Of a stretch of 64,000 nucleotides of DNA, positions 29,533-41,200 are shown piece after piece. The number at the start of each line of letters is the position of its first letter. Within the stretch, counting starts at the first letter, position 1. The stretch covers positions 310,001-374,000 of the forward strand of contig CP150572.1 in assembly GCA_049487715.1 (NCBI GenBank), in the 5' to 3' direction. The DNA comes from Pycnococcus provasolii (Eukaryota > Chlorophyta > Pseudoscourfieldiophyceae > Pseudoscourfieldiales). A program made the position numbers and the translations under genes. The notes beneath the pieces were generated by a model that was not told the origin of the DNA, did not search any database, and saw nothing but the letters and a program-made list of their open reading frames with translations.

Positions 29533-31071
29533 TCACAGCTTCGTGCGCCGAAGCACGAGTGCCAACGGAAGCGCCAACGCCTGCACGACGCCGGCGACGA
29601 CAAATGGCAAGCCGGGGAAATTCACCCACGAACCCGGTCCACCGGTGCTCCTCTTAAACAGTTCACCGGACACGAGACTGCCTACGCCGCCCATCAGACT
29701 ATAAACGACGGACAGTGCGCCTTGCACGCTTCCCTGCTCGCTACTGTTCACTAGCGTGCTCGCAAAGCTTGTCACCAACGGACCCATCATCGGCGCTGCC
29801 GTAAAGGCGGTGACCACGTAAAGCCACGTCGCGCTGTTGCTGAGCCCGAATAAAATCGATTGAGCCGTTGAGATGACGATTCCAAACACCATCGCAGCCT
29901 TGAGGCTGAGGAAGCGGCTGAGCACACTGCTCGCAACCACGCTGAAGAAAGTTGCGGAGATTCCGCCGATGATGAACTTGATCATGATTTCCTCGCGCCC
30001 GAATCCTAGATGCTTAATGCAAAATTGACTAGATACGGTGATAGCCGTCCAGTGCACATACAGAGAAAGCAGCAGGACGATCGAGCTGAGCAGAAGGTCG
30101 CGACCCTTACGCCAGAGAATTCGGACGCCAACGATGGGTGTCAAAAACAGGTCAATCCACTCCTTCTTCGTGCGAATCCCACGGCGACCTTCCGCTGGTA
30201 GCGTCTCACTGAGAAGCCACACCCACGCGCAGCACGCGCTCATGACAAGAACGGTGAACAACAACGCATCTTGCGTCGCAAGCGTGCGTCCAATGGGCGC
30301 TCCAATCAGCAGGCCGATCGGTAGCGCTGACTCGTACACTCCCATCAACCACGTGCGATGTGTGGGGCTTGTAATCACGTCAGCGATCGCGCTCCTCACG
30401 CTGAGATCTAGCATTTGCTGCGGGATGATAGCGCCACCCACGATGGCTGTACCCCAGTACCACCACAGCGAAGATCCGTGGCGTACGTGTGTCAGGTCCG
30501 GGATTACGGGAAGAAGTTCGCCAAGCAGCGCTAAGAAGATGGGTGGTCGTCGTCCGATGGCGTCAGAGACACGTCCGGCGAATGCTGCCCACAGGACTCC
30601 TGAGAATTGCTGAGCGGCAAAGTTGTAGCTCTGCCACATTGTGGACTGCGCGGGCGCCTCTTCCGCGCTGTGTCCAAGAGTCTCGAAGAAGGCGTTGTTG
30701 ATGAACGGCTGGTGCACGGCATATGCGATAGACGCCGTCTTCATGAGGATGGCGATGATGAGAAGCTGCGGCACGACTGCCCTATTCATGAGGAACATTT
30801 CCTTGATGAGCTTATTCATTGAATCACGCCACGGCATTTCGAGCGTGTGTGCGGAAGCCCCTCCGTACTTTTCGTTTGCTTGATGCTGTTTCGCCGTCGG
30901 CTCTATTTCCAGCGCATCCATCATCGTCGTGTCGGAGTCGCCGTCTTCGTCAGGGAGTGGTGGCTGAATGCACACTTTTCGATTCTCATACTCGTTGTCC
31001 GAGTCCAGTCGCACCGTGACGAGGTCCGAGTCACGTTGCGTCAAATCACTCGATTTACTGCTATGCGGCAT
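29533..31071 (-). CDS. Major facilitator superfamily transporter
   Basis: 512 residues with a ~100-residue acidic cytoplasmic N-terminus and about 10-12 hydrophobic helices. The loop between TM2 and TM3 has the MFS signature in the form GRVSDAIGRRPPIF. Further hydrophobic segments include LLIIAILMKTASIAYAV, ALPIGLLIGAPIG and VVTAFTAAPMMGPLVTSFAS. The general layout and the G-R-x-S-D-x-x-G-R-R motif resemble the drug:H+ antiporter and MFSD14/HIAT1-type branch of the superfamily. The substrate cannot be told. No signal peptide or plastid-type presequence is evident, so plasma membrane or endomembrane location is likely. The start is the first ATG of the frame, with an intact open frame throughout. 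Confidence 0.85.
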   Translation of the reverse strand: MPHSSKSSDLTQRDSDLVTVRLDSDNEYENRKVCIQPPLPDEDGDSDTTMMDALEIEPTAKQHQANEKYGGASAHTLEMPWRDSMNKLIKEMFLMNRAVVPQLLIIAILMKTASIAYAVHQPFINNAFFETLGHSAEEAPAQSTMWQSYNFAAQQFSGVLWAAFAGRVSDAIGRRPPIFLALLGELLPVIPDLTHVRHGSSLWWYWGTAIVGGAIIPQQMLDLSVRSAIADVITSPTHRTWLMGVYESALPIGLLIGAPIGRTLATQDALLFTVLVMSACCAWVWLLSETLPAEGRRGIRTKKEWIDLFLTPIVGVRILWRKGRDLLLSSIVLLLSLYVHWTAITVSSQFCIKHLGFGREEIMIKFIIGGISATFFSVVASSVLSRFLSLKAAMVFGIVISTAQSILFGLSNSATWLYVVTAFTAAPMMGPLVTSFASTLVNSSEQGSVQGALSVVYSLMGGVGSLVSGELFKRSTGGPGSWVNFPGLPFVVAGVVQALALPLALVLRRTKL

Positions 31072-33179
31072 CGTTCACAACAGGTACTACCTACCGTATT
31101 GTCAAATGTCAGACGTCGTCGTGAGATGCAGTACTAATACTCGTACCAATACAGTGTTGTAGATTGAACGGCAAGCTGGCAAGCCAATAATGACAGCACA
31201 GATGAAGCTGAAGCTGAAATTGAAATGCACAGGATAGAACTATCTGAATTTCACGTCCTGATGTGTGGAACGATACACGTGTACTGTATTTTGAGTCGTA
31301 CCAGAAATTCGTCGGGCTTTATTTGTGTCTGCTTCGTATTTTCTTCGTATTTTTTTGTGTTTTGTTCGGTCCAATAAATAAAATAAACCGGTTTTTGTCT
31401 GTGTTTTTTGCGAAGCAGGCTTTTTTTAACCCCCTGTTTTCGTACCGGCACCTGGTTCTTTGGGAGAACGACCGACGCCGCCGCTGCCGCTGCTGCTGCT
31501 GGTGCTGCTGATGCTTCGCTGGTGGTGCTGATGCTTCGCTGGTGGTGGTAATGGTGGTGGTGGTGCTGGTGGTGGTGGTGGTGCTGCTGGGTGGTGGTGG
31601 TAATGGTGGTGGTGGTGGTGCTTCGCTGGTGGTGGTGCTGGGTGGTGGTGGTGCTGCTGCTGCTGGGTGGTGATGCTGCTGCTGCTGGTACCTTCTTCAC
31701 ATGTGCACCCCGTGCATGAGTGGTTTTCATCTCATCTCATGTTTCTTTTGAGCTGAGCTCTCACTCAAAAGCAGAAAGACTCACACGCATCTTTTTTTAT
31801 CATGTAAAATAAACGAGTCTTAAACTGCATGTCAGGCAAGCATACGCATCACTCACGTGCTTCTTATACACGTCTTAAACTACTACACACGTAAATCAGG
31901 CAAGCACACTTCGCCGAAGCAAGCACACGTGCCAAGGCCGGCATGCCTACGTGGCATGTGCCAGACACCCAGACAGCAGACAAATAGGCCGAGAAGACGA
32001 GGCCTTCGAAGACGCAGACTTCCAGGCGAAGAAGAAGTTCGGGATCCGTTGAAGTTCCACCATGGGTCCTAGGACTCTATGGCGCACCTTGACGCATGCG
32101 TGATTTCACAGAAACTGTGACTTCACGCATACGCATATGGAACTCAAGAGCAATGAAAGACAACCTCCTTGGTTCCATCTGTGCCCTGGCGCCTGGAGTG
32201 TGCCTCTTCCTCCATTTTGCTTGCCGTTGATGCCTAAGTTATCTTACCGTCAGACCGTGCGTGGTACGCCAACGAGTGCTGCACGAACGCGTGCTCGAAG
32301 TCCTCGAGAGCAGTTCAACGAAGCAGAGCGAAGGCCTGATGAGCAGAGTGGAAGGCCTAAAGGTATGCGGAGGCGCGGAGCAGAAAAAAAATAAAGGCAT
32401 GCGGAGCAGCGCAGCCGAGACGAGGAGAGGTAGATGTAAAAAACACGAACGAGGCAGCGTAGCGTAGCGTGAACGCGAAAAGGCATGAATGAATGCAGGA
32501 ATGCAGGAATGGATGCAACGCAATGAGCGAGTATAGCGATGAGCAACAGTTGCAATAGCGATGAGCCTCCCTCCTCGCAGCCCACAACTGTTCAACTGTT
32601 ACAGGCTCGTGAACGTGAAAGCCCATGCATGCCATGCCATGCAGATTGTGCACAGAAGAATGGGCTTCGAAGCACGCTTCGAAGCACACGCTTTCCGTCG
32701 AACGAAACTGTTCATCTGTTGCAAACGTTTACCTGTTGTCGCAGATGTTGTCGCATATACAGTACTCGCATGAACTGCCATGAAGCCGTTTGCAACTTTG
32801 CATTTTGCATTTTGCATTTTGCACTTGCATTTATTTGGGCAACTGGAACTTGCCAACGTTGGCAAGCCCGCCGGTCGACGGTTGGACGTCGTTTGGATGG
32901 ATGCGCTTTGGATGCGCTTTGGAAGTGCCTTTGAGTCAGTGAGCCTTTGAGTGAGTGAGCCTTTGAGCCTCATGCATTCATGCATGCATGGGCCGCGTAC
33001 AGAACAGGCTCGTGCAGAACAGGCTCGTACAGGCTCGTCGTCGTCGCCCCTCGTCGTCGTCCTCCGACTCTCCGAGACTCTCGCGTCTTCTCTCAGTTCT
33101 GCAGGCAGGCTCAACGGTGCGCCATTCCCCCCTCGTTCTCATTCTCATTCTCACTCTTGCTTAGGTTTTTCTTAGCAGG
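31072..33179. other. Long intergenic region with microsatellites and short tandem words
   Basis: 31480-31690 is a GGT/GCT microsatellite with an embedded duplicated GATGCTTCGCTGGTGGTG. Further on are GAATGCAGGAATGCAGGAATG (about 32488-32510), a TTTGCAT tandem (32790-32825), repeated GCCTTTGAGTCAGTGA-type words (32925-32970) and CATTCATGCATGCATG. I find no gene. The last 60 bp before 33180 are TCTCATTC repeats and a pyrimidine tract, which is probably the leader of the next gene. Confidence 0.55.
31480..31690 (+). repeat. GGT/GCT microsatellite
   Basis: About 200 bp of (GGT)n and (GCT)n blocks. It creates a His/Gln-rich open frame on the minus strand that I regard as spurious. Confidence 0.9.
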
Positions 33180-35579
33180 ATGATCCGCTGCGTGCTCCTC
33201 CTGCTCGCACCCGCGCTCGCGTCCGCGAGGCCGCAGATTACCCACTCCACCGCGACGGCGCCAGGTGCCTCGAAGGTTTATGGCACCGGAAATAACGCAC
33301 AGTACTATTCCACCGGAAGCTCGTTCACCTTCTCGTGGACCACGGGTAGTGCTATGGCCAACGACGGCAACTCGGCCTGCTACTGCCGTCTGCGTGCGTC
33401 GCAGCTCACCTTCAGCCCGACTTTTGACTTCGACACTCCCGGAGGAGGGGTTGACGCAGACAACACTGACTTTGGCTCTCTCACGGCAAGTGCCACTGAG
33501 CTTGCTGACTCCGGCCTCGAGGCGTATGGATTTAACTGGAAGATGTGCTCGACCGCCACGGGGGGTGGAATGTCTCACACCTACTCCGAGTCGAACCTGC
33601 CCGACGGCTACTACATGTTCTCTGTCACGTGCGAAGATCAAGTTGCTCCCGCAGGGTTTAGCCAATCAGCTACTGGCGCCTTCAACTGGCCGTTCAAGTT
33701 GGACAACGTCGCGCCCTCGTCCGCGATCGCGGAGTCTCTAACCACCCCGGTGTCCCCCTCGGGTGTTGTTTTAACCCCTCCGAACACGTATGATCCTTCG
33801 CCCAACGCTGGATTCGGATGGGGAATGTCTCAGAACGGCATCTTTGAGTTCACCCTCTCCGCCACGGACTACTACGGAACCGCCAACGGAGCGCCCTACA
33901 CGGCTGTGCAGACAACTGCGAACAAGGCCGATCCGGCCTGCGCTGGTACCAATAACTGCGAGCGTGCATCCATCACGTACCTGTGCGCTGTGGACAACGG
34001 TGCTTACGCCGCGTGCGGAGGCACGATAACACAACCGGGCGATGGAACGTTCTCGACGGCGTCCCTGACGGCTGGCGAGCACGTCCTGCGCGTCAAGGCT
34101 GTGGACAAGGCTGGAAACACGGAGACGTACGCCTCCTTCTACTCGTTCTCCGTGCGCCCGCACGCGAAGAACGCCGGATGCACGTTCCGCTACGACCTCG
34201 ACTCCGCGGGCTACACGAGCCTGGGAAGCACGGCTACGAAGACGCTCTCTGGACTCACGGATGGCTCGCACACGTTCGCGGTGCTTGCGGTGGACTCGGT
34301 ATCCAACGTTGGCACGGCACAGAGCTTCACGTGGACGGTGGACACGACGCCGCCGACGGCTACCATCACGACGACGTGGTCCGCGCAGAACAACCCGACG
34401 TCCACCGCCGGAACGTTCGCGTGGAGCTTCAGCGAGGCGGGATCGTACTCCAAGTACTCGACGGACGGAACGACGTACACGATGCCTGGAACGCTCACGG
34501 CGACGACTGTGACGCTTGCGGCGAACACATTCCCCATCGGTTCGCGATCCTTCAAGGTGTACGGCGTGGACCTGCTCGGAAATGCCGGATCGGCTGCCAC
34601 GGACTCGTTCACGGTCGAGCCGATCAACACGGACGTCAGCACGCCGAACGACTACGCGTGCTCAGGCACCGCATTGGCGGCGATCAAGGAGACGTCCGTG
34701 ACGTATAGCATCACTGCGACAATTGACCAGGCCGCCGCGTCTGATTTCACGTACATGTACAAGCTCGACAGCGGAAGCTGGAAGCAAGGTGTGCACTTCC
34801 CCGCGTTTGGAATCAAGGGCCTCTCGGAGGGCGTTCACCAGCTTGAGGCGAAGGCGTACACGTCCGCTGGCGTGGTGGATCCCACACCGGCGTGCAGGAA
34901 GTTCATCGTCGACACAACGAAGCCGGTGACGACGATCACCGCGCCGGGTGCCTCGCGCCAGGGTGTCGCCCCTACGTTCGGCGGTAAGGTGACGGATGCC
35001 AACATCCAGGCGACGGGCGGAACGACGTACCGCGTGGAGAAGGTTGGCGACGCGAGCTTTTCAAGCGTCACGGGCTCGGTGGCCACGGCTACGGACGGCT
35101 CGTTCACGATCACGCTGTCGACCATGGCCGACGGCCTGTACCAGGTTTACGTGCGCCACCAGGACATGGCTGGCAATCTTGGCTCCGAGACGATGGTCGA
35201 GTGGACCGTCGACACGGCGGTGCCGAACACGATGGTGTCGAGCGGCCCCTCGAGCCCGACTGCGTCTACGACGGCTTCGTTCCTCTTCGCGTGCGACGAG
35301 TCCCCGTGCACGTACAAGTACAAGGTTGACTCCGCCGACAACTACAGCACGTCGTCGACGGCGCGCCTCAACCTCTCGAGCATCACGCCTGGCGTTCACA
35401 CGATCGAGGTTCACGCGATCGATGTGGCAGGCAACGAGGACTTGTCTGCGGCTGCGTACACGTGGACGGTCTTCGACGCGACGACGTACGCGTCGCTGGA
35501 GATGAGCGCGAAGTTCAGTTTGAATGGCCCGACGCCGCTGGATTACACGCCTCCGGCGGAGAACTACGTGCACGTTTGA
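33180..35579 (+). CDS. Secreted VDTTPP-repeat protein, SRCR-less paralogue of the 2970 gene
   Basis: 799 residues with a short clean signal peptide (MIRCVLLLLAPALASA). The rest aligns throughout with residues ~335-1100 of the SRCR protein at 2970-6272. Shared marks include LPDGYYMFSVTC versus LPEGYYVFSVTC, DNVAPSSAI, RVKAVDKAGNTETYASF, VDTTPPTATIT, VDTAVPNTMVSSGPSSP and a C-terminus NYVHV versus NYVHL. DNA identity is very high from about 33965 onward (segments of tens of bases identical to 4660-6160), falling upstream. The SRCR pair is absent. It was probably made by duplication, with SRCR gain or loss and perhaps later gene conversion. Extracellular, with no membrane anchor. Function unknown; likely a matrix or wall component. 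Confidence 0.9.
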   Translation: MIRCVLLLLAPALASARPQITHSTATAPGASKVYGTGNNAQYYSTGSSFTFSWTTGSAMANDGNSACYCRLRASQLTFSPTFDFDTPGGGVDADNTDFGSLTASATELADSGLEAYGFNWKMCSTATGGGMSHTYSESNLPDGYYMFSVTCEDQVAPAGFSQSATGAFNWPFKLDNVAPSSAIAESLTTPVSPSGVVLTPPNTYDPSPNAGFGWGMSQNGIFEFTLSATDYYGTANGAPYTAVQTTANKADPACAGTNNCERASITYLCAVDNGAYAACGGTITQPGDGTFSTASLTAGEHVLRVKAVDKAGNTETYASFYSFSVRPHAKNAGCTFRYDLDSAGYTSLGSTATKTLSGLTDGSHTFAVLAVDSVSNVGTAQSFTWTVDTTPPTATITTTWSAQNNPTSTAGTFAWSFSEAGSYSKYSTDGTTYTMPGTLTATTVTLAANTFPIGSRSFKVYGVDLLGNAGSAATDSFTVEPINTDVSTPNDYACSGTALAAIKETSVTYSITATIDQAAASDFTYMYKLDSGSWKQGVHFPAFGIKGLSEGVHQLEAKAYTSAGVVDPTPACRKFIVDTTKPVTTITAPGASRQGVAPTFGGKVTDANIQATGGTTYRVEKVGDASFSSVTGSVATATDGSFTITLSTMADGLYQVYVRHQDMAGNLGSETMVEWTVDTAVPNTMVSSGPSSPTASTTASFLFACDESPCTYKYKVDSADNYSTSSTARLNLSSITPGVHTIEVHAIDVAGNEDLSAAAYTWTVFDATTYASLEMSAKFSLNGPTPLDYTPPAENYVHV

Positions 35580-36052
35580 AAAGATTGCTTGACCCGACAT
35601 GCGGGCCCAGCCACGGGGGGGGGAATGATCGGGACCCGAGGTGTAGTATCGTAGTGGTTTTTGATACTACTCTATGCATAGTAACTCTCACATTCACGTT
35701 CTTCAATAACTCAATTCACGAGTTCTCGTTTTGAACTTTAATCTACCATAGACTATGGCGCCATTCATGAGTGCGTGGGTGTTCTCATGGAGGTGTTTAC
35801 TAAGAACTGCAGCCTTAGAGTAGTTGCGTACACCACTGACTGGTGTCAGTGAGTAGGAAGTACTGTGACCACCATTGTACCGGTACCAGTAATAAAACAT
35901 CGCAGTCAAAAATAGTTTGTAGTTCGTACCGGTACAGTACAGGTGGTAAGTAAAAGTCTACCGTGTGAATGAATTGCCCAAACCTTACCGTACCACTGGT
36001 CAACCAAGGCACCGGGGCCTCTCCAGTAGATATATTTCCGGCTCCGGGGACT

Positions 36053-36078
36053 TCCACACACACACACTGACACACACA

Positions 36079-36161
<83 letters not shown>
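36053..36161. repeat. (CA)n microsatellite
   Basis: About 50 CA units with small interruptions (CACTGACACA and CACCACAC). Confidence 0.97.
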
Positions 36162-36191
36162 ACTTAAAGGTACAAGGGGGATGCCCGTACG

Positions 36192-36215
36192 TTATTAGGG
36201 TTAGGGTTAGGGTTA
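36192..36215 (+). repeat. Interstitial telomere-like TTAGGG tract
   Basis: TTATTAGGGTTAGGGTTAGGGTTA, perfect except for the first unit, 30 bp after the CA microsatellite. Confidence 0.9.
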
Positions 36216-36394
36216 CCAGTTCGGTTGGAATTTTTTCGGAACTGACAGCTCGTTGGATGGCGTTATTCTCGGCGTATTTCGAATTTCTGGATTTCATCTT
36301 GTCACACAATACAATAATACGATAATACGTTTTTTGAATATTTTTTTCATGGTAACAACGCGTCTGCTGCTGGTGTTAGCCGTGGTGGTGGTGC

Positions 36395-37555
36395 TTGCTC
36401 TCGATGATGGTGTTGTTGTTGGAGTCTGTGGCTTACAACAACAAGAAAGTGCAGCGGTCAGGTGGGCGTGGTGGTCAGGTGGTGGATCCGTTCGTCGCCT
36501 GCTTCATCCCCAGCGGACCTGATCCTACTGATTACGCGTTTGAAGCCATGCGCACGTGGGGGAGGAAGTGCGACGTGATTCACTTCACGTCCAACAAAGC
36601 GGACGCTTCCATCGATATGGTGAAAGCGCACGATTTACCAATGTGCTCAAAGGAAAACTGGAAAATTCGAATTGCGAGCATCGACATGAACGGTGCATCG
36701 CGATGCCGACTTTTTGACCAGATCGCCTCGGGATGGGTGTTCATGTACGAAAACTATGGCAGTATTGCTCACTACATCATCAAGGTGGATGGCGATACGT
36801 ATCTCAACATTCCTCGTCTCAAGCATTTTCTGACGAAATACTACGCACCGCACGATAACAAAAAGCATCTCTATCTTGGCATGCCATCCTACGCTCGTTT
36901 CTACGACGGTTGGTATAACATCGGCGCGGCGTACATATTGTCGACTGCTGCGCTTCGTGACTTCCTCGTACCCGCCATTCGGTCAGGTGCGTGCACCATT
37001 GGCGAGAAGACGCAGGAACCACCGCTTGCCTGTTCGGATGGCACGCACTGCGATCGCGATGAGCCTATGCAGGCTCGATGCCTAGAGCTCGCCTTCTCGC
37101 GCGCACACGACGAAATCAACGTGCACGGCACGAACTTCCCTCACCCTGAGAGTCCAGGATTCGCTGCCGGCGACGGCCACGGCAACTTGCTCTTGCAGTT
37201 CAAGCAGACTCTGCCCAACTTTGACAGCGGCGACGACATGGAGAAGCTCGCACGTGGCGAACCATACTGCGTTGACGCTTCGGTTGAGACTGCGCTGGTT
37301 GGATTAGGGGGCTGCGCCACGCAATCTGCTTGGCTCAAGAATTTCGTCGAGGTCGGGCAACTCGGGTGTGCGACTTCCGAACAACAGCTCTGCGCCGATC
37401 GGTGCGTGCTCGCCCTTCACCCTATCAAGAACGTGACACGCATGCGTATGCTGCACACAGCCATGGAAATGTCCGCCACGACCGCGCCCGTCGCGTCGTG
37501 CTGGTCTTCCCACATCCCCTACGACAGAGGCGACGATCTACGTAAAGTTTTTTAG
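36395..37555 (+). CDS. GT31-type glycosyltransferase, C1GALT1/core-1-synthase-like
   Basis: 386 residues in the visible frame. Residues about 30-170 hold VACFIPSGP, EAMRTWGRKCDVIHFTSN, SGWVFMYENYG, then the donor-site motif IIKVDGDTYLNIPRLKHFL and LYLGMPSYARFYDGWYNIGAAYILS. These match the W-G-R-x-C-D and D-x-D-T-(Y/F) order of beta-1,3-galactosyltransferase-like (GT31) Golgi enzymes. The C-terminal ~130 residues are Cys-rich. A Golgi enzyme should have an N-terminal signal anchor. In this frame there is only MLSMMVLLLESVAYN, whereas a better anchor (TTRLLLVLAVVVVLAL) is encoded at 36349 in another frame. So a 5' exon or a single indel may be missing from the model. Confidence 0.7.
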   Translation: MLSMMVLLLESVAYNNKKVQRSGGRGGQVVDPFVACFIPSGPDPTDYAFEAMRTWGRKCDVIHFTSNKADASIDMVKAHDLPMCSKENWKIRIASIDMNGASRCRLFDQIASGWVFMYENYGSIAHYIIKVDGDTYLNIPRLKHFLTKYYAPHDNKKHLYLGMPSYARFYDGWYNIGAAYILSTAALRDFLVPAIRSGACTIGEKTQEPPLACSDGTHCDRDEPMQARCLELAFSRAHDEINVHGTNFPHPESPGFAAGDGHGNLLLQFKQTLPNFDSGDDMEKLARGEPYCVDASVETALVGLGGCATQSAWLKNFVEVGQLGCATSEQQLCADRCVLALHPIKNVTRMRMLHTAMEMSATTAPVASCWSSHIPYDRGDDLRKVF

Positions 37556-38212
37556 GATTCTCTTTGATAGACTAACTAAGGTTAGTAACTCACCGTTTCC
37601 GCCATGGCAAAGAACCACGAAAGGTTATGACAAGAAGCTCTCGATGCGATGGGCTCTGGCAATTCTTTTTTCACACTTGTTTGGCTTTGGCTTGATCTCT
37701 CCGTTGCAAGCACGGTCAAGTCTCGAGAACTCGAGAGGAGAGATCACCGTCTGCAGAGACAGACCTCTCCCTGGGGACCAGGCTGCCAGGAGGTGTCTCC
37801 CAGGAGGAACCTTAAAGTTTAAAGTTTACCACCACCCACCTCACCAGTGACCAGTGCGGCAAGCTCCTACTGTAAAGGTTACCTGGTCAAGTCCACAACA
37901 ACTGGGCTGGTAAAATTTACAACCAAAGAGCAATATCATAGACTACTAAAAATAACTCGTCTCATACATACCAAAACATAAATTTAACGAGCGATAGATA
38001 CCGGGTAGCGGATTTGAGCTCTGGCCTGCCGGTGCGTACTGTAAACTAAATTAACGGCGACCTCCTAGGACCCTCCTTCCAGCTCGCTCTCCGGCGCCAC
38101 GGCCACGGTGTGTCTTGAGCACCTCTCGGCGGGACCCGCAAGCATCTCGGCCGCCTTAAGTTGGTTGGTAAAGTTGTAAGAGCCAGCGAGTGAGTGAGTG
38201 AGTGAGTGAGCT
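37556..38212. other. Intergenic spacer ending in a GAGT microsatellite
   Basis: No gene seen. A (GTGA)n run, GAGTGAGTGAGTGAGTGAG, at 38189-38209 lies immediately before the next ATG. Confidence 0.6.
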
Positions 38213-41200
38213 ATGGCGGACGCCGGTGACGCCGGTGACTTGCCTCCTGAGCCTTCTTCGATACTCGCGCACTCCATACTATTGAACTTCTCGGCGTCGT
38301 TGAAGTTCTTGTATAAACCTGTGGTGGTGGGGGCCGCCGACGCGGACGACGACGACGTGAAAGAAGGTGTCGAAGCTGTTAAGGGAACCACCGACGCGAA
38401 GGACGTGCCTGAGTCCTCCTCCTCACCTGAAGAAGACTCGTCGTCGACACACGTGTCGTACAGGCTTCACGTGTCGTACTTGCTCTTCAGTACAGACGAC
38501 ATTGCCAATGCCACCACCTGGGAGCCGCTCACAGACGAACCGCTTGTGATCAACCCCGGCTCCTCCTCCTCCGACGACGACGTCTCCACGTCGGAGTCGT
38601 CATATGAAGGGCACTCATCCAAACTCCTCGAAAACGTTGACGAAGACTATGTGCGCAATATCGTGGGAACGCAGGAACAGCACGCACTGAACGGAACGCA
38701 GCCGTGCACCATCGCCATCAAAGTCACAAGAACACCCGCGGATGTCGACGACCCGTCATCCTCGGAGGAATTTCCAAGTTGTACATTCACCATGGACGCC
38801 ACGCCTCTTCTGCTGGGAGAGACGAACGTCAAGCTCACATTGTCAAACGGAAACCCGTGGGAAGCCGCGGACGACGACGAGGTTCTGCCATTCCCACCAC
38901 GTGCATCGCCAAAGCTCGCAGAGGAAGTCTTCGGCGCGCGATGCGAAAACGCAGTCTTCGCCGTCGCGCTCACAGAGCCGCCAGCGGAGCCTGAAGCCAA
39001 AGATGACGGCGAAGAAGTGACGCAGGCGGAACCTCAGCCAACCACCCTCCTTCCCCTTGGGCTCGCTCTGCACCTCAACCCCGTCGTCGTGCGGCCGCTC
39101 GCCGCACGGTTCCTTCCCGACTTGCCAGCAACCACCGAGCAGCTCGACGGCTTTTGCGCACCCGTCTCCGTCACCTACGCGCTGCCGCTCGCTCCCGCCG
39201 CTTCCGCAGCTGGATACCTCAAGGAGTGCCGCCACGTCGCCACCGTCACCACGCCGTGGACCGGCGAGGATGGCCCGGACGAACCGCGCATGCGCACGGC
39301 GCTCTTTGGAACGGCGGACGTGTACTTCACATGCGACCTGGACACGCACGCGTTGTACGAAGGACTGCGAAACCATCGCGTGGCGCTCGAGGTCCACGAC
39401 CGCTCGAAGATGGAAGACCCGCCGATCGACCTGAGCTGGAAGACCGGCGGCATCCTTCCGAGGCAGGAGGGGGAGGAACTCGGCGGCGGCGAAGAGGAGC
39501 AGGAGGAGGAGGATTTGCCGCCGCCACCTCCCGCCGACGATGCCGAAAAGGAGGGTGAAGGCGAGGAAAACAACCACCACGAGGAGGAGGAGGAGGAGGA
39601 AGACGAGGGCGATCCCGCGTATGGGCGCTCGGAGTTCGCGTGCACGGAGCTTGTCACGAGCAAATTGCCAGGAACGCACCGACTCGTGCTTCGGCAGCAA
39701 ATTGCACCGTACACCACCGTCAAAGGTGGCCTTCAGGTTGGGCAGAGCTTCGACTGGTACTCGAGACCCGGAAGATACGGGCAGTGCCGTTCGACACTAC
39801 AAATCGAAATTGCGTCGGCGCAGCCGATCGTGAAAATGGACGAAGTGCCGAGGCCGTACGAGCGCGTTGCCTTCATTATGCAGTACGACGACACCGAGCT
39901 TCTTCTGGCTCTCGAGCAACTGGTGCGCTCACGCAATGCCACGACGATGGGTTTTGAGGGGACGGAGAGCTACATCCTGCAACTGCTGAACACCTACAAG
40001 ACGGGCGAGGAAGAGGAGCGCAACGATCAGCTTGATATCCTCACCGGATTCCACCTCATTGATGGGCGCATCAGAATCGTTGTCCTCGAGGGTCTCGGTG
40101 CCGGAGCGATTCGCGTGCCCAAGCCACCCGTGGAAGGCGAAGCCGAGGGCGAAGACGAGGCTTCCGTGCCGCCCGCGAAGGAGCCGAGCGGCGAGGGTGA
40201 GGAAGAGAAGCCGATTGAGTACGATTACGTCGACGGCGCGATGGTGGACGTGTACGCGATCGTGAGCTCGTTTATCACTCGGACGGACAAGCGCCGTCAC
40301 ATTCTGATGAACCCGCGTATTCGCTACGATCGACGACTCTACGTTCCACTCGGACTTGACCTGCAGCGCCTGAAGCTCCGCGAGAAGCTGAACCGTATCT
40401 GCGCAAACGCACACGTCTTTGCGGGAGGCATGGTCCGCAAACTCGTTCTCGACTCCCTGAAGAAGATTCAGAAACTCCGCAGTGTGCGTTTCCTTCGCCA
40501 GGTGGATCGCATGAACCTCCTCCCCACGAGCGAAATGCTCGTCTACCTTTACAAAAAGTTTGGAGGCGCACTAACGAAGGACGACATCTTCGGCACTCCC
40601 CTGCCCGAGCTAGAGGAAGAGGAGGAAGAGGAGGAGGACGAGGAGGAGGACGAGGAGGCAATCGCCGCGGCCGCTGCGGCGGCGGCAGCCGCGGGTGTTC
40701 CGCCGCCACCCCCGAAGCCGAAGCGCGTTTCAAAGAAGGGGTCACAAAGCATGACAAGTCTAATGCGCAATCCCGCATACGTCGCCGAGGTGGCGCGACG
40801 TGCTGCCGTGCGCGACGTGCGTGACTGGGAAACGGAGAATATCGACGCGATCGATCAGCTTGAAGACATGGTTGTCCCCGATATCAAGCGAAAGTGGCAG
40901 GAATGGAATCCCATCCGAACACACCTTGGGAGCGAGACGCTCGCAAAGTACGGCGTTGACCTTGAGTCGGAGGAGGCGCAAGCTGCCGCAGAGGCGGAGG
41001 CGGAGGCGGCAGCACAAGTGTACGTACCGCCAACGACATACCCGCACCCAAGCCAATTCAACTGGCCTGCGGCACGTGATCCGATCGAGTTCAAATCGCA
41101 CCCGAAGCGGCCAACGGATGGTCGTATCATAGAACTTCAGGAGCCTTGGGTGGAGAACGAGAATCACGGCAAGAACGTGTCTCGCGCCGATGCGCTGCCA

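Larger units (their letters stand above)
35580..36394. other. Intergenic region with CA microsatellite and TTAGGG tract
   Basis: It contains a short G run near 35617, a GTACCGGTAC-rich palindromic stretch (35870-35945), a (CA)n microsatellite (36053-36161) and four TTAGGG-type units (36192-36215). A second-frame start at 36349 (MVTTRLLLVLAVVVVLALDD) just before the glycosyltransferase frame may be its signal anchor. Confidence 0.6.

Noticed and set aside
31251-31730. His/Gln-rich minus-strand frame
   Set aside because: Pure translation of a GGT/GCT microsatellite. The flanks have no coding character.
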